Notes under the pieces: generated by a model
What the model was told of the DNA's origin: nothing
Database searches by the model: none
Seen by the model: the letters and a program-made list of their open reading frames with translations, nothing else
From: Adiantum capillus-veneris
Lineage: Eukaryota > Streptophyta > Polypodiopsida > Polypodiales > Pteridaceae
Assembly (NCBI GenBank): GCA_014529385.2
Contig: CM043955.1
Span: 152,758,140 to 152,816,139, forward strand
DNA length: 58,000 bases
Reading direction: 5' to 3'
Program-made: the position numbers and the translations under genes
Part shown: positions 9,192-19,864 of the stretch, piece by piece
How the letters are laid out: each line of letters begins with the position of its first letter
Numbering within the stretch: the first letter of the stretch is position 1

Positions 9192-9202
9192 AAAGGAGGG
9201 GA
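9191..9202 (+). other. Polypurine tract of element A1
   Basis: AAAAGGAGGGGA ends directly at the LTR start (9203). The same tract occurs at 3931, 15862 and, inverted, next to 43463, so it is a family feature used for plus-strand priming. Confidence 0.85.
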
Positions 9203-10411
9203 TGTCACGTGACACATCCCAACCCTATGTGTCCGTGGACAAGCTACAGCACAACAGGGTTCAATCAGTCCAGTCAAGTCTAGATTAGCAGTGATCTCGC
9301 ACTTTTGTGAGTCTATTCGTAGACCATGCATGCCCAATCACTTAGCATAAAAGCATATCCTCCGGTTGCACACAGCATGATCATCAGTATTTCCTTCAGA
9401 ATCCAACAGATTCAGTCAGAAGAATTTTCCAGTGCATTTAGCCTATTTTTCTATTTTTGGTTATTTTCACTTATTATTTTTAAGTCACTTTCCAACAAAA
9501 GTAGGTAGGGCAATTTTGCTAAGTTAATATATAAGCAAACCCAAGTTAGCAGTAATTGACAGAAGAGGCAACAGGAGCTTCCCGCTCAACACGCAACTTC
9601 TCAGCAGTACCCCCCCCCCCCCCCCCCCCCCCCGCCCCCCCCCCTTCTCAACATCCTAGCGCTTTTGCATCTACATCCTCGCCGCACTTTAGCCCTAGCC
9701 TTTCCATCTCTTGCTTGGTCGCCTTCATCTCCCCAGACGCTCATCATTGCAGATTTCCCCCATCGCTAGCAATAGATAGCCCCGCGTTTTCATTGCAAAA
9801 ACGCTACCTCATCAGCCAGCGTTTTCCTTGCAAAAACGCCAGCAACACTTGCAGATCTCAATGTTTTTCAGCCAGCGATATCATCACCAAAACCGCAGAT
9901 TTTCAGCCTTGGAAAACACAGGTTTTCAATAGATGAACAGTAGCAGATCAGCCCCAGATTGGTTGCAGAAGTCCCCCAAATTTCAGCCATTAAAACGCAG
10001 CCAAAACAGTCATTTTCAGCCACCGAAACAGTCCCGAAATTCAGCGATTAGAAGATCCCAAATTTCAGCCATCAAGTCGTCGTCGTCATCACCATCGTCG
10101 TCGTCACCATAGTCCCATTGCATCAGTCCATTGCATATGCATTGTACACCTTTGTGCAATCAAGTAGACCACTCCGCCGACGAGAGTGGGGCCTTCGGAG
10201 GAGGGTTGTACAACCTCTCGGTATCGTCTCTCTTCTCTCTCCTTCTCTCGATCTCATTCACTTGCACGCACAATCCACTCACTTTGTTCGTGATCATAGC
10301 ACTCTCCATAAGACGGAAGGCTCTCTCCTTTCCTAAGAATTAAAAGGAACCTTGAGCAATAAAGATCACTAATCTTGAGAAAATACAACATTCATTCCAC
10401 TGCACCTTACA
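9203..10411 (+). mobile_element. Family A LTR (3' LTR of A1, 5' LTR of the next unit)
   Basis: TGTCACGTGACACATCC to CTGCACCTTACA, 1209 bp, the best uninterrupted plus-strand reference in the array. A TATA box lies at about 9526-9535 (ATATATAAGC); a poly-C run at 9610-9644 follows in the transcribed part. The next unit's internal region begins at 10412 without a primer-binding site, so the downstream unit could not be copied from this LTR. Confidence 0.9.
9610..9644. repeat. Poly-C tract inside an LTR
   Basis: About 35 bases, all C except one G. Absent from the other family A LTRs in the window, so probably a late expansion of the short C run seen there; its length may also be unreliable in the assembly. 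Confidence 0.8.
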
Positions 10412-11303
10412 TCAGGTGAAGAGAAGATCCTTCTCTAACACAGATTGCAAGCAAAGAAGAACCTCAAGACACGCAAGAATCTCAAGAACTCCAGAACCCC
10501 AAGAACCAAGACCCCCAAGAACCCAAGTTCCTCGTGAACTTAAGAACCCAAGACCACAAGAACCCACAAGAACCCAAGACTTCAATGGATGGTCATCACT
10601 TAAAGCAGAATAGATACTTCCCTTGGAGGTGATGAGCATCATAAAGGCAAAGAAGAATTTTCCCCACCAGGAGGTTTTTCCGACCCTCCCCCTTCCCCAT
10701 CTATGCCAATGATTGCACCAAATCCTATGGAGGCTTGGTGTAAGACGATGATGGACATGATGACAACGTGGCACGAAGCAAGAATGGCAACCAAGGAGCG
10801 TGAGCACGAGCAATTACGCTTGGAGGCCAAAGAATTTGATCGCAAGTACGCAGAAAGAAAAACAGAATTGGATCGCAAGAACGTTGTTCATTCTTCCTCT
10901 CTCATTACTAATGTGCAGGCGAAGATTGAAGAGATTCGGGAAAAGGAGACTCTCTTAGTCTCTTCTTCTCCCAAGCATGACACACAGGATTTGCATAATG
11001 ATTTGAATGACAAGCATGATGATTTGCATGATAATCACGATTTGATTTCTCACAAGCATGATGATTTGCCTGATGATCAGGATGTGATTTCTCACGAGCA
11101 TGATGTTTTGCATAAAGATGAGGCTATTGTTCACAAGAATGATGGTTTGGTTGCTATTTTCTCTAGTGAAGCTAACCTCATTGCAAATTCGATCATTCAC
11201 GAAGAACCGATCTTGGCTCTCGATCGGTTCTTAGACCAAAGACCCCCTCAAGAAGAACCGATCTTGGCTCTTGAGCCTAGGTCCAAGGAACCCTCACAAG
11301 AAG
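10412..11303 (+). pseudogene. Family A unit with Gag N-terminus fused to the His/Asp linker
   Basis: Starts in leader sequence equivalent to about 6379 of A1, so the primer-binding site and first 300 bp are missing. The frame at 10703-11303 has the Gag N-terminal segment (IAPNPMEAWCK), a short coiled coil, then continues without frame change into the linker (VQAKIEEIREKETLLVSSSPKHD) and HDDLHD repeats. Capsid, zinc knuckle and protease are all gone. The frame ends in the copia insertion at 11304; the C-terminal domain of this copy resumes at 15126. Confidence 0.75.
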
Positions 11304-11408
11304 TGATGAGCGCGCGGCGGTGTGTGCAAGTGATAGAGCACGCGAAGATGTGTAGGCCTTGAGGCTTGAAGCGGAGACACTGTGCTACAGAAGGGAAGCG
11401 CTAGCAGA

Positions 11409-11457
<49 letters not shown>

Positions 11458-11565
11458 ACGTTTTTTGGGGAAAACTCAATAAGTGAGTTTTGGGTTTTCC
11501 CACTTTTATTATAAGTGACCTTTAAAAATGTACAAAAAGGGGTTATTTAGGCCTTTAACCCAACA
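11304..11565 (-). repeat. 3' LTR of copia C1
   Basis: 262 bp, TGATGAG to CAACA as read on the plus strand, with a (GA)n run at 11412-11456. It lacks a block of about 40 bp present near 15045-15085 in the partner LTR, so one of the pair has gained or lost it since insertion. Confidence 0.88.
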
Positions 11566-12955
11566 ACCTCTCACTTAAAGGCATAAATGACGCCTTTAAG
11601 TTAACCAACTCCCACCAGCTATATGCAATGCTCATGTTGAGCCTTAGCAAGACTCTTGGTGAGAACATCTGCAAGGTTATCCTGTGAGTGAATCTTAGTC
11701 AAGGTGACTAGACCATCCTCCAATACCTGTCGTATGCACTGGTATCGCACATCAATGTGCTTTGTCCGTGCATGAAACATGGCATTCTTGGCCAAATAGA
11801 CAGCACTCTGGCTATCACATCCCAAGACAGGAGTACTAGCAGGCATACCAAGCTCTTTGACAAGTCTGCCCAACCATATGGCCTCTTTAGAAGCCTCAAT
11901 GGCTGAAATATATTCAGCCTCAGTAGTACTCAATGCCACAATTTTCTACAGTCGTGAACACCAAGAGACAGCACCACCAGCAATAGGAAACACATAGCCA
12001 CTAGTAGACTTCCTGGTATCCAAGTCACCTGCCATATCTGCATCACAATAGCCCTGCAACTTCAGGTCACTTTTGCCATAGCATATACACCTAGATTGTG
12101 TACCTGACAAATATCTCAGAATGCATTTCACAGCTTCCCAATGTGCTTTGCCGGGAGTGGACATGTATCTACTAACAACTCCCACCGCATGGGCAATGTC
12201 AAGACGAGTGGTTACCATAGCATACATAAGAGAACCACAAGCTGATGCATAAGGGATTCCCTTCATAGCATTCACTGCCACGTCATCCTTTGGGCAATCG
12301 GCTTTGCTAAGTTTTGTGTGTGGAGGTAAAGGTACTCCAAGTGACTTAGCTTCAGCCATGTTAAACCTGTCAAGTACTTTAGCAATGTACTTTTCTTGAG
12401 ATAAGAAGAGCAATTTCCACTTTCTATCTCTCTTGATTCTCATGCCCAAGATGTGCTCAGCATCACCTAAATCCTTCATTGCAAAAGCTGAATTCAGTTG
12501 ACGTTTAAGAGCATCAATGGTAGACTTATGCTTCCCAGCAATCAACATATCATCTACATATAGCACAAGGATTATAGGACTTCCATCATTATCCTTCTTT
12601 GTATACAAACAATGGTCTGAATGGCTGCGTTTAAAGCCTTGAGACAGCATAAAAGTATCAAACTTTTTGTACCACTGACGTGATGACTGCCTCAAACCAT
12701 ACAGTGCCCTTCTTAGTTTGCATACAAGTTCCTTTCTATCAGGAACTACAAAACCCTCAGGTTGCTTCATGTAGATATCTTCATCAATGTCACCATGAAG
12801 AAAAGCTGTTTTTACATCCATTTGATTCAATTCTAAGCCAAGCACTGCAACGAGAGCAAAAAGGACACGCAATGTCGTAAGCTTTACAACAGGAGAAAAG
12901 ATCTCTTGAAAGTCAATCCCCTCTTTCTATGCATACCTTTTGGCAACTAACCTTG

Positions 12956-13329
12956 TCATAATAATCAATATCTAAATCTCCTAAATGATTTCTCATATTA
13001 AACTGATTATTTAATGTGGGGAAGGCCAGGGGAGAAAAAGCTAGAATATTGGTTAAGCTAGCACACCGGCCACAGTAGGGATCCAAAGGAGGGAAAATAG
13101 GAATCCAAAGGGGGGGCCATCTGCAAAAGAGCCATGTGCAACAATGGGCTAAAAAGACCCTAAGGTTCAGCCCATTAAGACTTCCAAAATGCTAAGGTTC
13201 CAAAATTCAAAGGTTGTGTCCAAAGGTCAACCCTAGGGAAAATTGGATGCTTTGTGTGTGCCCTAAAAGTCTTTGCACATCCCTACATGGGAGGGGGCGA
13301 GCCCTAAAGGTAGGGGATGAGAGAGAAAG

Positions 13330-13366
<37 letters not shown>

Positions 13367-14557
13367 CTCCCTTTCCACAAAGGGAATGAGGGACACATGT
13401 CAGCTCCCTAGGCCAGATGCCCACAAGGTGTGTCCAATTTCTATTGGATGACCCTTGAAGTGGACCAATGAAAATTAAGCTAGAGTAAATCTAGTTTAAT
13501 TAATTTAAAAACATTTAATAAAAGAAACCAATGAGAATTAAGTCTCCTAGAAGACTATTGGGCAGTCTCCCAAGGGGTCCAATGAGCATTCAGGAGCCCC
13601 ATGGCTTGCCTGATTTCTATTGGCCAGGAGGCAAAGGGGTCCAATGAGAGTTTAGTTTAATTATTTAATTACCTAAAGCTCTCACAAAAGGGGAAAGGGG
13701 GACACATGTCAGAAGGCTATCACTTATGCTGCTTAATTGTAATTGGCTTGACTTGGGGAGGGCCAATGAGGCTTCAGGAAGAGCATTTAGCAAGAGGGCT
13801 CGTCCAAGAGAGAGAGGGGGCTGATTTTTGCAAGGCATTATCACACACACACTCACACAAGCTCATGTGTGAAGAAAGAGAAGACTATCTCTTCCCAAGC
13901 TTTAATGGAGAACTCATCACCTACTCCAAGCTTGTGAGATAGAAGCCTACATCAACACTCTCTTGGCATGTGGATGCAAATCCAACCAAGAGCCAAGCTT
14001 CAATGCATGCTCATCTCCTCTACCAAGCTAATTACTAAGCTAAACTATGCTACATATGAGTGATTATGTGAGGAGATGTACATCTTTCTCGTAAGATACT
14101 CCTTCTTCCTCTCAATCTACTCTCATACCCTGCTAGCTCTCACCATCTTCGAAGGTGTGTGAGGTCTTGGGTCTGAGAACGGGGATAATTCAAGTTGTGT
14201 TTGTTAAGTGTTTTGCTTAGTGCATGAAGTTTCCATCTTCATTGCACTAGCTAGTCTTGAAGGAACACAAAGAATTGTATTGTACAATGTCTCTCTTGAT
14301 GGGAGAAACCATAATACAAAGCCTTTTAGAGGGGGGACCGGCTCCATGAAAATCCCGTCCTCGACTGTTGTCAATAGCTTAATTGCTCTCTCTTTTGAAA
14401 GTATTGTCGATGCTATCTAACTACGTGTTATGCTTTTTGTTGCTCTCTCCACCCAAGCACTCTTGTAATTCTCATTAGAAATCTATTCTAATGAAATGCC
14501 CACTATGTTCATGCTAATTTCCGCTACACATAAGTTATTAGGCCATTAAATGTTACA
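12956..14557. mobile_element. Unidentified insert in copia C1
   Basis: Flanked by AACCTTG on both sides (12949-12955 and 14558-14564); removing the insert plus one copy restores an open RT frame (KARLVAK region), which proves an insertion. The 1.6-kb body contains no convincing ORF. It holds a (CA)n run and a CT-rich stretch. A possible inner LTR-like unit runs from TGTGGGGAAGG (13014) to CGCTACACA (14530). The 7-8 bp duplication suggests a DNA transposon, but I see no terminal inverted repeats, so its class is open. Confidence 0.6.
13330..13364. repeat. (CA)n microsatellite
   Basis: About 17 perfect CA units within the unidentified insert. Confidence 0.9.
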
Positions 14558-14842
14558 AACCTTGCTTTATACTTGGGCTTTGCATCAACACATTTGACCT
14601 TGTAAACCCATTTGTTAGGAAGAGCCTTTCTTCCTTTAGGCAATGGCACAAGATCCCAAGTATTGTTTGCATGCAAAGATTTGATTTCCTCTTGCATCGC
14701 AAGCTCCCACTTACTGCTTAACTCACATGATTTTGCCTCTTTATATGTAATAGGCTCACCCTCATCTGTCAACATAACATGATGCAAAGAGGGGTCAAAG
14801 CGTTGTCCAGCCTCCTGCGCAAAGCTTCTGAAACCCTAATCT

Positions 14843-14855
14843 GGCTCTGATACCA
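14843..14855 (-). other. Primer-binding site of copia C1
   Basis: Minus strand TGGTATCAGAGCC, complementary to initiator-Met tRNA, two bases inside the 5' LTR boundary at 14858. It sets the element's direction as leftward. Confidence 0.88.
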
Positions 14856-14857
14856 GT

Positions 14858-15125
14858 TGATGAGCGCGCGGCGGTGTGTGCAAGTGATAGAGCACGCGAA
14901 GATGTGCAAGCCTTGAGACTTGAAGCGCAAGCACTGTGCTAGCAAAACGAAGAGGGAGAGAGAGAGAGAGAGAGCTCACGTTTTTGGGGAAAACTCAATA
15001 AGTGAGTTTTGGGTTTTCCCACTTTAATTATAAGTGACCTTTAAAGAATGTGTCCAAGTTCAATATGAACCTGGACAAAGTATAAAAATGTACAAAAAGA
15101 GGTTATTTAGGCCTTTAACCCAACA
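14858..15125 (-). repeat. 5' LTR of copia C1
   Basis: 268 bp, same ends as 11304-11565. It contains a shorter GA run (14957-14975) and an additional segment around TGTCCAAGTTCAATATGAAC that the partner LTR lacks. Followed by the AGAAG duplication. Confidence 0.88.
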
Positions 15126-15862
15126 AGAAGTCCAATGTGTTCGAATGATTCGTCAGCACGCATTGTTTGAGTGTTTCATTCATGATCGTTTCATGTATTT
15201 TAGTCAGCGTCTTTATGTGATCCCTTTTCCTAGGCATGACATATTGTACGTTGAGCACGTTTCCCTCATGAATGAGCACGAATGTATGCGGATTTCTCAT
15301 GAAAAGCTGAAAAGTATGCATTCAAGGAAGTCACATTGCATGTCTCTTCCTTGGCACGACACAGTTGTAGAAAGAGCACAAGCAAGTATGAGCACCAAGC
15401 ATAGGCATTTCTGTTGTGTTTTGCCACAGTTGACTGGTATAGATCAAAAAGACAAGATTCAATCTCATTGTTTGCATGTCTGTGGTGAACGGTTTGGCAC
15501 TCCGTCTATTTGTTCATCTACATTGCATGCACAGTCTTTGAGAAGGACGAGTTTTTCCAGTCACTTTACATGGAATAGGTATGTTCATGTTTTTGTGTTG
15601 GAAGTGGTTTCAGGAATTTTGAGCCTCGGAGATTCTTGAAGAAGATGGACCTACGTCCATAGACAAAGTTGAAGCATTGAAGGAGACACAGAAGACTTTG
15701 TGTCACTTTCGGCGCGTCCCAAAGAAGCAAGCGTTGCAGACCTTTATGAAGTTCAAGTACCGCACGACCCACAGATCATGTGAAGAGTCCCTTCCAGGAT
15801 TCCGGATGCTATTGGCGATCTCCCTCGACGCCATACAGTTCGGTATCAGTACCTCACTTTGA
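15126..15862 (+). pseudogene. Family A C-terminal domain (second copy)
   Basis: Continuation of the unit interrupted by copia C1; AGAAG is the target duplication. It reads MIRQHALFECF, YVIPFPRHDI, MNEHECMRI, KSHCMSLPWHDT and PQLTGIDQKDKI in one frame. After a frameshift near 15600 it continues with LCHFRRVPKKQAL and the terminal LLAISLDAIQFGISTSL. Conserved spacing with A1 supports a real domain. The polypurine tract AAAAGGAGGGGA is at 15862-15873. Confidence 0.75.
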
Positions 15863-15873
15863 AAAGGAGGGGA

Positions 15874-16937
15874 TGTCACGTGACACATCCAACCCTATGT
15901 GTCAATGGACAAGCTACAACATGATTAGGGTTCAGTTCAGTCAAGTCAGTCTAGAATAGGAAGTGATCTGGCACTTTTGTGAGTCTGTTCGCAGACCGTG
16001 CATGTCCAGACACTTAAATTAGATGCATATCGTCTGGTTGCACACAGCATGACCATCAGAATCCATCAAGGGAATTTTCCAGAGCATTAAACCTACTTTC
16101 TCTATTTTTTGACATTTTTTCACTTATTTATTAAGTAACTTTTGTTGGGAACTAGATAGGGCAATTTTGCTAAGATAATATATAAGCAAACCACAGTTAG
16201 CACTTTCTGATAGCAAGAAGCAGCAAACTCCCCAACGTTTTTCCATCGCAAGGACAAAGATCAGCACTAGCGTTTTTGGTTTGCAGATCCACCCCCACGT
16301 TTTTGCAGACCTTCGCGACAAGGACATCAAGAACATCAGCGTTTTCAGCTTTCAGCAGTGAGTACCCGCAGGAAAGATCCCGAACCTCGGAGATCTCACC
16401 CTCCCGCAGCAGATCCTCGCCGCACGGTCAAATCCTGCGAAGTTTGCAGATTCAGCCCGGAAAACGCAGATTTCAGCATCTGGGCTGAAATCTGCATTTT
16501 CAATGCGTCGTCGTTGCATCGTCGTCATCAACATCATCACCGACATAGAGTCAGAATTCAACAGATAAAGATTTGCAGATTTCAGGCCTTAGCATTTTAA
16601 GACAGCCCGTCTCGTCGTCATCCTCATCGCCGTCAACATCATCGGCAAGTCCAAAGCATTGTAGAGATTTGTGCAATCAATAGTAGACCGCTCTCGCCAT
16701 AGAGAGTGGGGCCTTCGAAGGAGGGTTTGACAGCATTCTGATGTCGTATTCTTCTCTCTCTATCTCTCAGTCTCATGTACTTCCATTCACAATGTCCATT
16801 CACTTTGTTTGTGTTCATTGCACTCTCTCACTAAAGGAACGGAAGGGTCTTCCTTTCGTAAGTAGAAGGAACCCTTGAGCACAGTTCGGAGCACTCATCT
16901 TGAGCAAAGTTCAACATTCATTCCGCTGCACCTTACA
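15874..16937 (+). mobile_element. Family A LTR (3' LTR of the third unit)
   Basis: Starts TGTCACGTGACACATCC after a polypurine tract and ends CTGCACCTTACA. About 1064 bp, shorter than 9203-10411 through small deletions in the middle. TATA-like ATATATAAGC lies near 16176-16186. Directly followed by a second, truncated LTR instead of flanking DNA. Confidence 0.88.
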
Positions 16938-17856
16938 ATCAGAATCCATAAGGGGAATTTTCCAGTGCATTAGACCTATTTTCCCTATTTTTGACATTGT
17001 TTACTTATTTATTAAGTGACTTTTGTTGGAAAGTAGGTAGGGCAATTTTGCTAAGATAATATATAAGCAACCTAGGGCTAGCACTATCTGGCAATAGAAG
17101 AAGGAGAGCATCAGGCACTCGAGTGCAGTAGGCCCTCTGGAGACTCTTCTCAGCAAGACAACCCTCACCATAGCCTGGCGTTTTTTGCCCTCACAAGCGA
17201 GTGTTTTTGGATCCCTGAACCATGCACTTCAGCCCAACCACCATGGCGATTTCAGCACCAACATACTAGCGTTTTTCAGCCAGCCATAACCAGTGTTTTT
17301 ATGCATGCTGTCACAACATTTTTAGGCCGCAGAAAAACAGCGTTTTTGCACAGCCCAGATCAGCGTTTTTGGTAGCAGCAAACAGCCAGCTACTTCAGCG
17401 TTTTGTACTGTCAAATCAGCGTTTTCCAACAAGGCAAATTCAACACACAGAAGAGCAGTAAATTCAGCAAGTCCCAAGCACGAAAGACATCATTGTTGCA
17501 CATCAAGTCACAGTAGCAGATAGCCTCATCCTTGTCGTCGACATCGCCGTAGCCGTTAGACTTGCATGAGCATCATTGCATCAAATTGTGCAATCAATAG
17601 TAGACCACTCTCGCCATCGAGAGTGGGGCCCTTGCAGGAGGGTTTGACAACATCTCCGGTGTCGTATTCTCTTCTCTCTCTATCTCTCAGTCTCATGCAC
17701 CTTCACGCACAGTGTCCATTCACTTTGTTGGTGTCCATTGCACTCTCTCATTAAAGAACGGAAGGCTCTCCCTTCCATAAGAAAAAGGAACCTTGAGCAC
17801 AGTTCGGAGCACTCATCTTGAGCAAAGTTCAACATTCACTTCCGCTGCACCTTACA
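16938..17856 (+). mobile_element. Truncated family A LTR abutting the previous LTR
   Basis: Begins at LTR position about 178 (ATCAGAATCC) immediately after TTACA of the preceding LTR, and ends CTGCACCTTACA at 17856. It retains the TATA region and transcribed part. The junction lacks the first 177 bp and any internal sequence, as expected from unequal or illegitimate recombination within the array. After 17856 comes chromovirus leader sequence. Confidence 0.85.
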
Positions 17857-19113
17857 CCCTTAGTCCAACGCTCATCACGCACGCTCTCGTCTTCATCGTT
17901 CTGTCTTAAGGGGCATAAGCCATAAAGAATGAAAGACCACACATGGGTTCTTGTGGAGAATCTGACACAGATAACACCTCTCGAGGGGGGAAGCGAAGAA
18001 AGTTGAAATCCGACGCGTGAACCAAAGAAAAGAATGAAGAATTGGGCAAATTTTCGACGGGGAAGTTTGCAAGAGCGGAGTATAAACGTCAATTGCAGGT
18101 TGACACGTGCGTAAAAAGATTAATGAAGAACTACCAAAACCCAAAATATGTAAAGCATCTGAAGACTTACCTGATGGATGAGATTCCCGTGAGATGGCGT
18201 GAGGCCATCTCGCGTGAAACAATGGCCTGAGGCCATTGATTGTCCTCTCACGTCATAAGAAAGCTGAGAGACAAGCGGAGTGCAGAAAAGCGAAAACTGT
18301 ACTCGCCGAAAGAGCTATTTAGAGCTCTTCGAAAGAAGATGAACCAGATAATGAAATACTTGAGGCACTCTCAGAAGAAGAGAAAATCAACGGATTTCCT
18401 CGATTATTTGGGCCGGAAGTCAACTTTCGAGGTGGCAAGCTGATTCAAGAAGCCTGCTCGTTTCGAGGATGACTCAGAATTTACTTTGTTTTAAGAGAGT
18501 TCCGACAGTTCGTCGCCTCTAGTTTTAGTGAGGATGAGAAAAGGCGTAAGATGCAGAGAAAAAGTAAGAAAAGAAGATTCGTGAAAAAGTCTAGAAGGCA
18601 TGGGAGGCCATCTAGCAGTTGAGAGAAGGAGACCTCATCCTCTTCTGATAGTGAACAGATGAGCACGAAGACCAAGGAATTCAAGGAAGGGGGTCAGGCC
18701 GTCAGGTTTGAGACGATCTCAAGCTATCAGGACACCCATCAAGCCCTTGAATTTTTAGAGCAGTTTGACGTCGCCCTCTCGGAAGTTCGGTTCTTGGAAC
18801 GCTCCAAGGTGCGAAGGCGACATCTTGCTTAAAAGAAAATGCATAGACATGATGGTCTACTTTGTTGTTCTGCGGAGGAGCTTTTGCGACGTGGGGAAAA
18901 TTCAAAAAAAAAATCAGGTCAACTTGGATATCAAACAAATATGAAAGAGATGCCATCACGGCTTGCCATCGTTAGAGAATGACTAAGAAAGATACATTGG
19001 ATGACTATTGCCAGAGGTTTTGGGATACTTATTTGTCAATATCTTCGTTTCACAAGATTACTTTGAGGGATCAGATTGAGCAGTTTTGTTGTGGTTTGCC
19101 AAAAGAGATTTGA
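17857..19113 (+). pseudogene. Chromovirus gag fragment (plus-strand copy)
   Basis: The first 80 bp match the leader after the chromovirus LTR at about 26260 (CGTCTTCATCG then GGCATAAGCC). Decayed Gag follows: KYVKHLKTYLMDEIP near 18150, LYSPKELF near 18300, DYLGRKST near 18400, then EFKEGGQAVRFET near 18680 and TLDDYCQRFWDTYLS near 18990, ending at CGLPKEI near 19110. It corresponds to the Gag N-terminal and Retrotrans_gag parts of the chromovirus at 27676 and 46184. Many stops and frameshifts. It stops where an inverted gag fragment begins. Confidence 0.65.
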
Positions 19114-19739
19114 GAGTGAGTCACAGGAAGAGGAACTCTCAAAGTTGTCTCAAGATGAAGATGAATTGGGATCATCCTCAAAGCCTACACACTTCTTGGA
19201 TCTACTAATTGTTTTCAATGTAGATTTTTGGCCTAAATAGCTAGGGTAATCTATTGCACGATCTCTCTTTCGAGAGCCGTTCAAAGACTTCATGACTATG
19301 TTGACTTGTTGCTCTATTGCACTGCTAAACTCATCCTGCGAGTATAGTTTTTCTTATCTGCACTTGGCTTCGATTTCTGTTTCACTGTCGACTTCAGAGG
19401 TGGATGAATAGCCACCTGCCATCCCAAATGGATCTCATCCAGTCGATGATTCTTGAGAAATTTCGGATACTACGGATCCTTGGCGTATTTGAGCATCTTG
19501 CTGGCGTAGATATTGACCTAAAGTTGTCATTGGGCTTCCATCTTTTCGAGGTCGCTTGGTGAAAGAGAGCCATACTCGACTGCCGAATCCTTGGAAGAAG
19601 TTCGACTCTCGGCTGCCGAATCCTTGGAAGAAGTTCGACTCTTGCTAGTAGCTGGTTCCTCACTCGTGCGAGTAGGTAGAACCGTTTCCTCCCTACTAGA
19701 TTCACTATAGAAATCCATGTGTTGCCGGAAAGGGATCAA
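19114..19739 (-). pseudogene. Chromovirus-type gag fragment (minus-strand copy)
   Basis: Reads MIPFRQHMDFYSES at 19739 leftward, then a Ser/Glu-rich segment with a 36-bp tandem repeat (SRTSSKDSAAE twice), LEKMEAQ, LKNHRLDEIHLGW, LYSQDEFSSAI near 19350, YPSYLGQKST and a poly-Ser tract (PNSSSS) near 19150. The order matches the plus-strand gag at 18100-18450 but is more divergent, so this is another family member. It meets the plus-strand copy tail to tail at about 19113. Confidence 0.6.
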
Positions 19740-19789
19740 ATCCTTCGCCGATGCTCAATTGCAACACACGAGAGAAACTGTAAAGAACT

Positions 19790-19790
<1 letters not shown>

Positions 19791-19860
<70 letters not shown>
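19791..19860. repeat. (AG)n microsatellite
   Basis: 70 bp of perfect AG in the leader or LTR region upstream of the minus-strand gag. The equivalent place in the related LTR at 27004-27075 also holds a long CT run, so the repeat is an element feature that has expanded. Confidence 0.85.

Positions 19861-19864
<4 letters not shown>

Larger units (their letters stand above)
11619..14787 (-). pseudogene. Copia reverse transcriptase and RNase H (C1)
   Basis: The N-terminal RT part (14787-14558) shows WELAMQEEIKSL and WDLVPLPKGRKAL. The rest resumes at 12955 after the insert, with MKQPEGF, ALYGLRQSSRQWYKKFD and the catalytic LYVDDMLIAGK, then RNase H with GYCDADMAGD, ALSTTEAEYIS and KHIDVRYQ. These are the classic copia RT-RH motifs. 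Defects are a TAG where a Gln codon is expected next to the insert, a TAG between RT and the second half of RNase H near 11945, and the insert itself. The catalytic Asp pair is still intact. Confidence 0.88.
11304..15125 (-). mobile_element. Ty1/copia retrotransposon C1, nested in family A
   Basis: Bounded by LTRs at 11304-11565 and 14858-15125 (TGATGAGCGCGCGG...CCCAACA) and flanked by a 5-bp target duplication AGAAG at 11299-11303 and 15126-15130. Transcription runs leftward, as shown by the primer-binding site at 14843-14855 and the RT-RNase H order. Between LTRs only the RT to RNase H part of pol remains: Gag, protease and integrase are missing, so about 70 bp after the primer site the sequence is already at the start of RT. 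It is further split by an insert at 12956-14557. Inactive. Confidence 0.9.
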
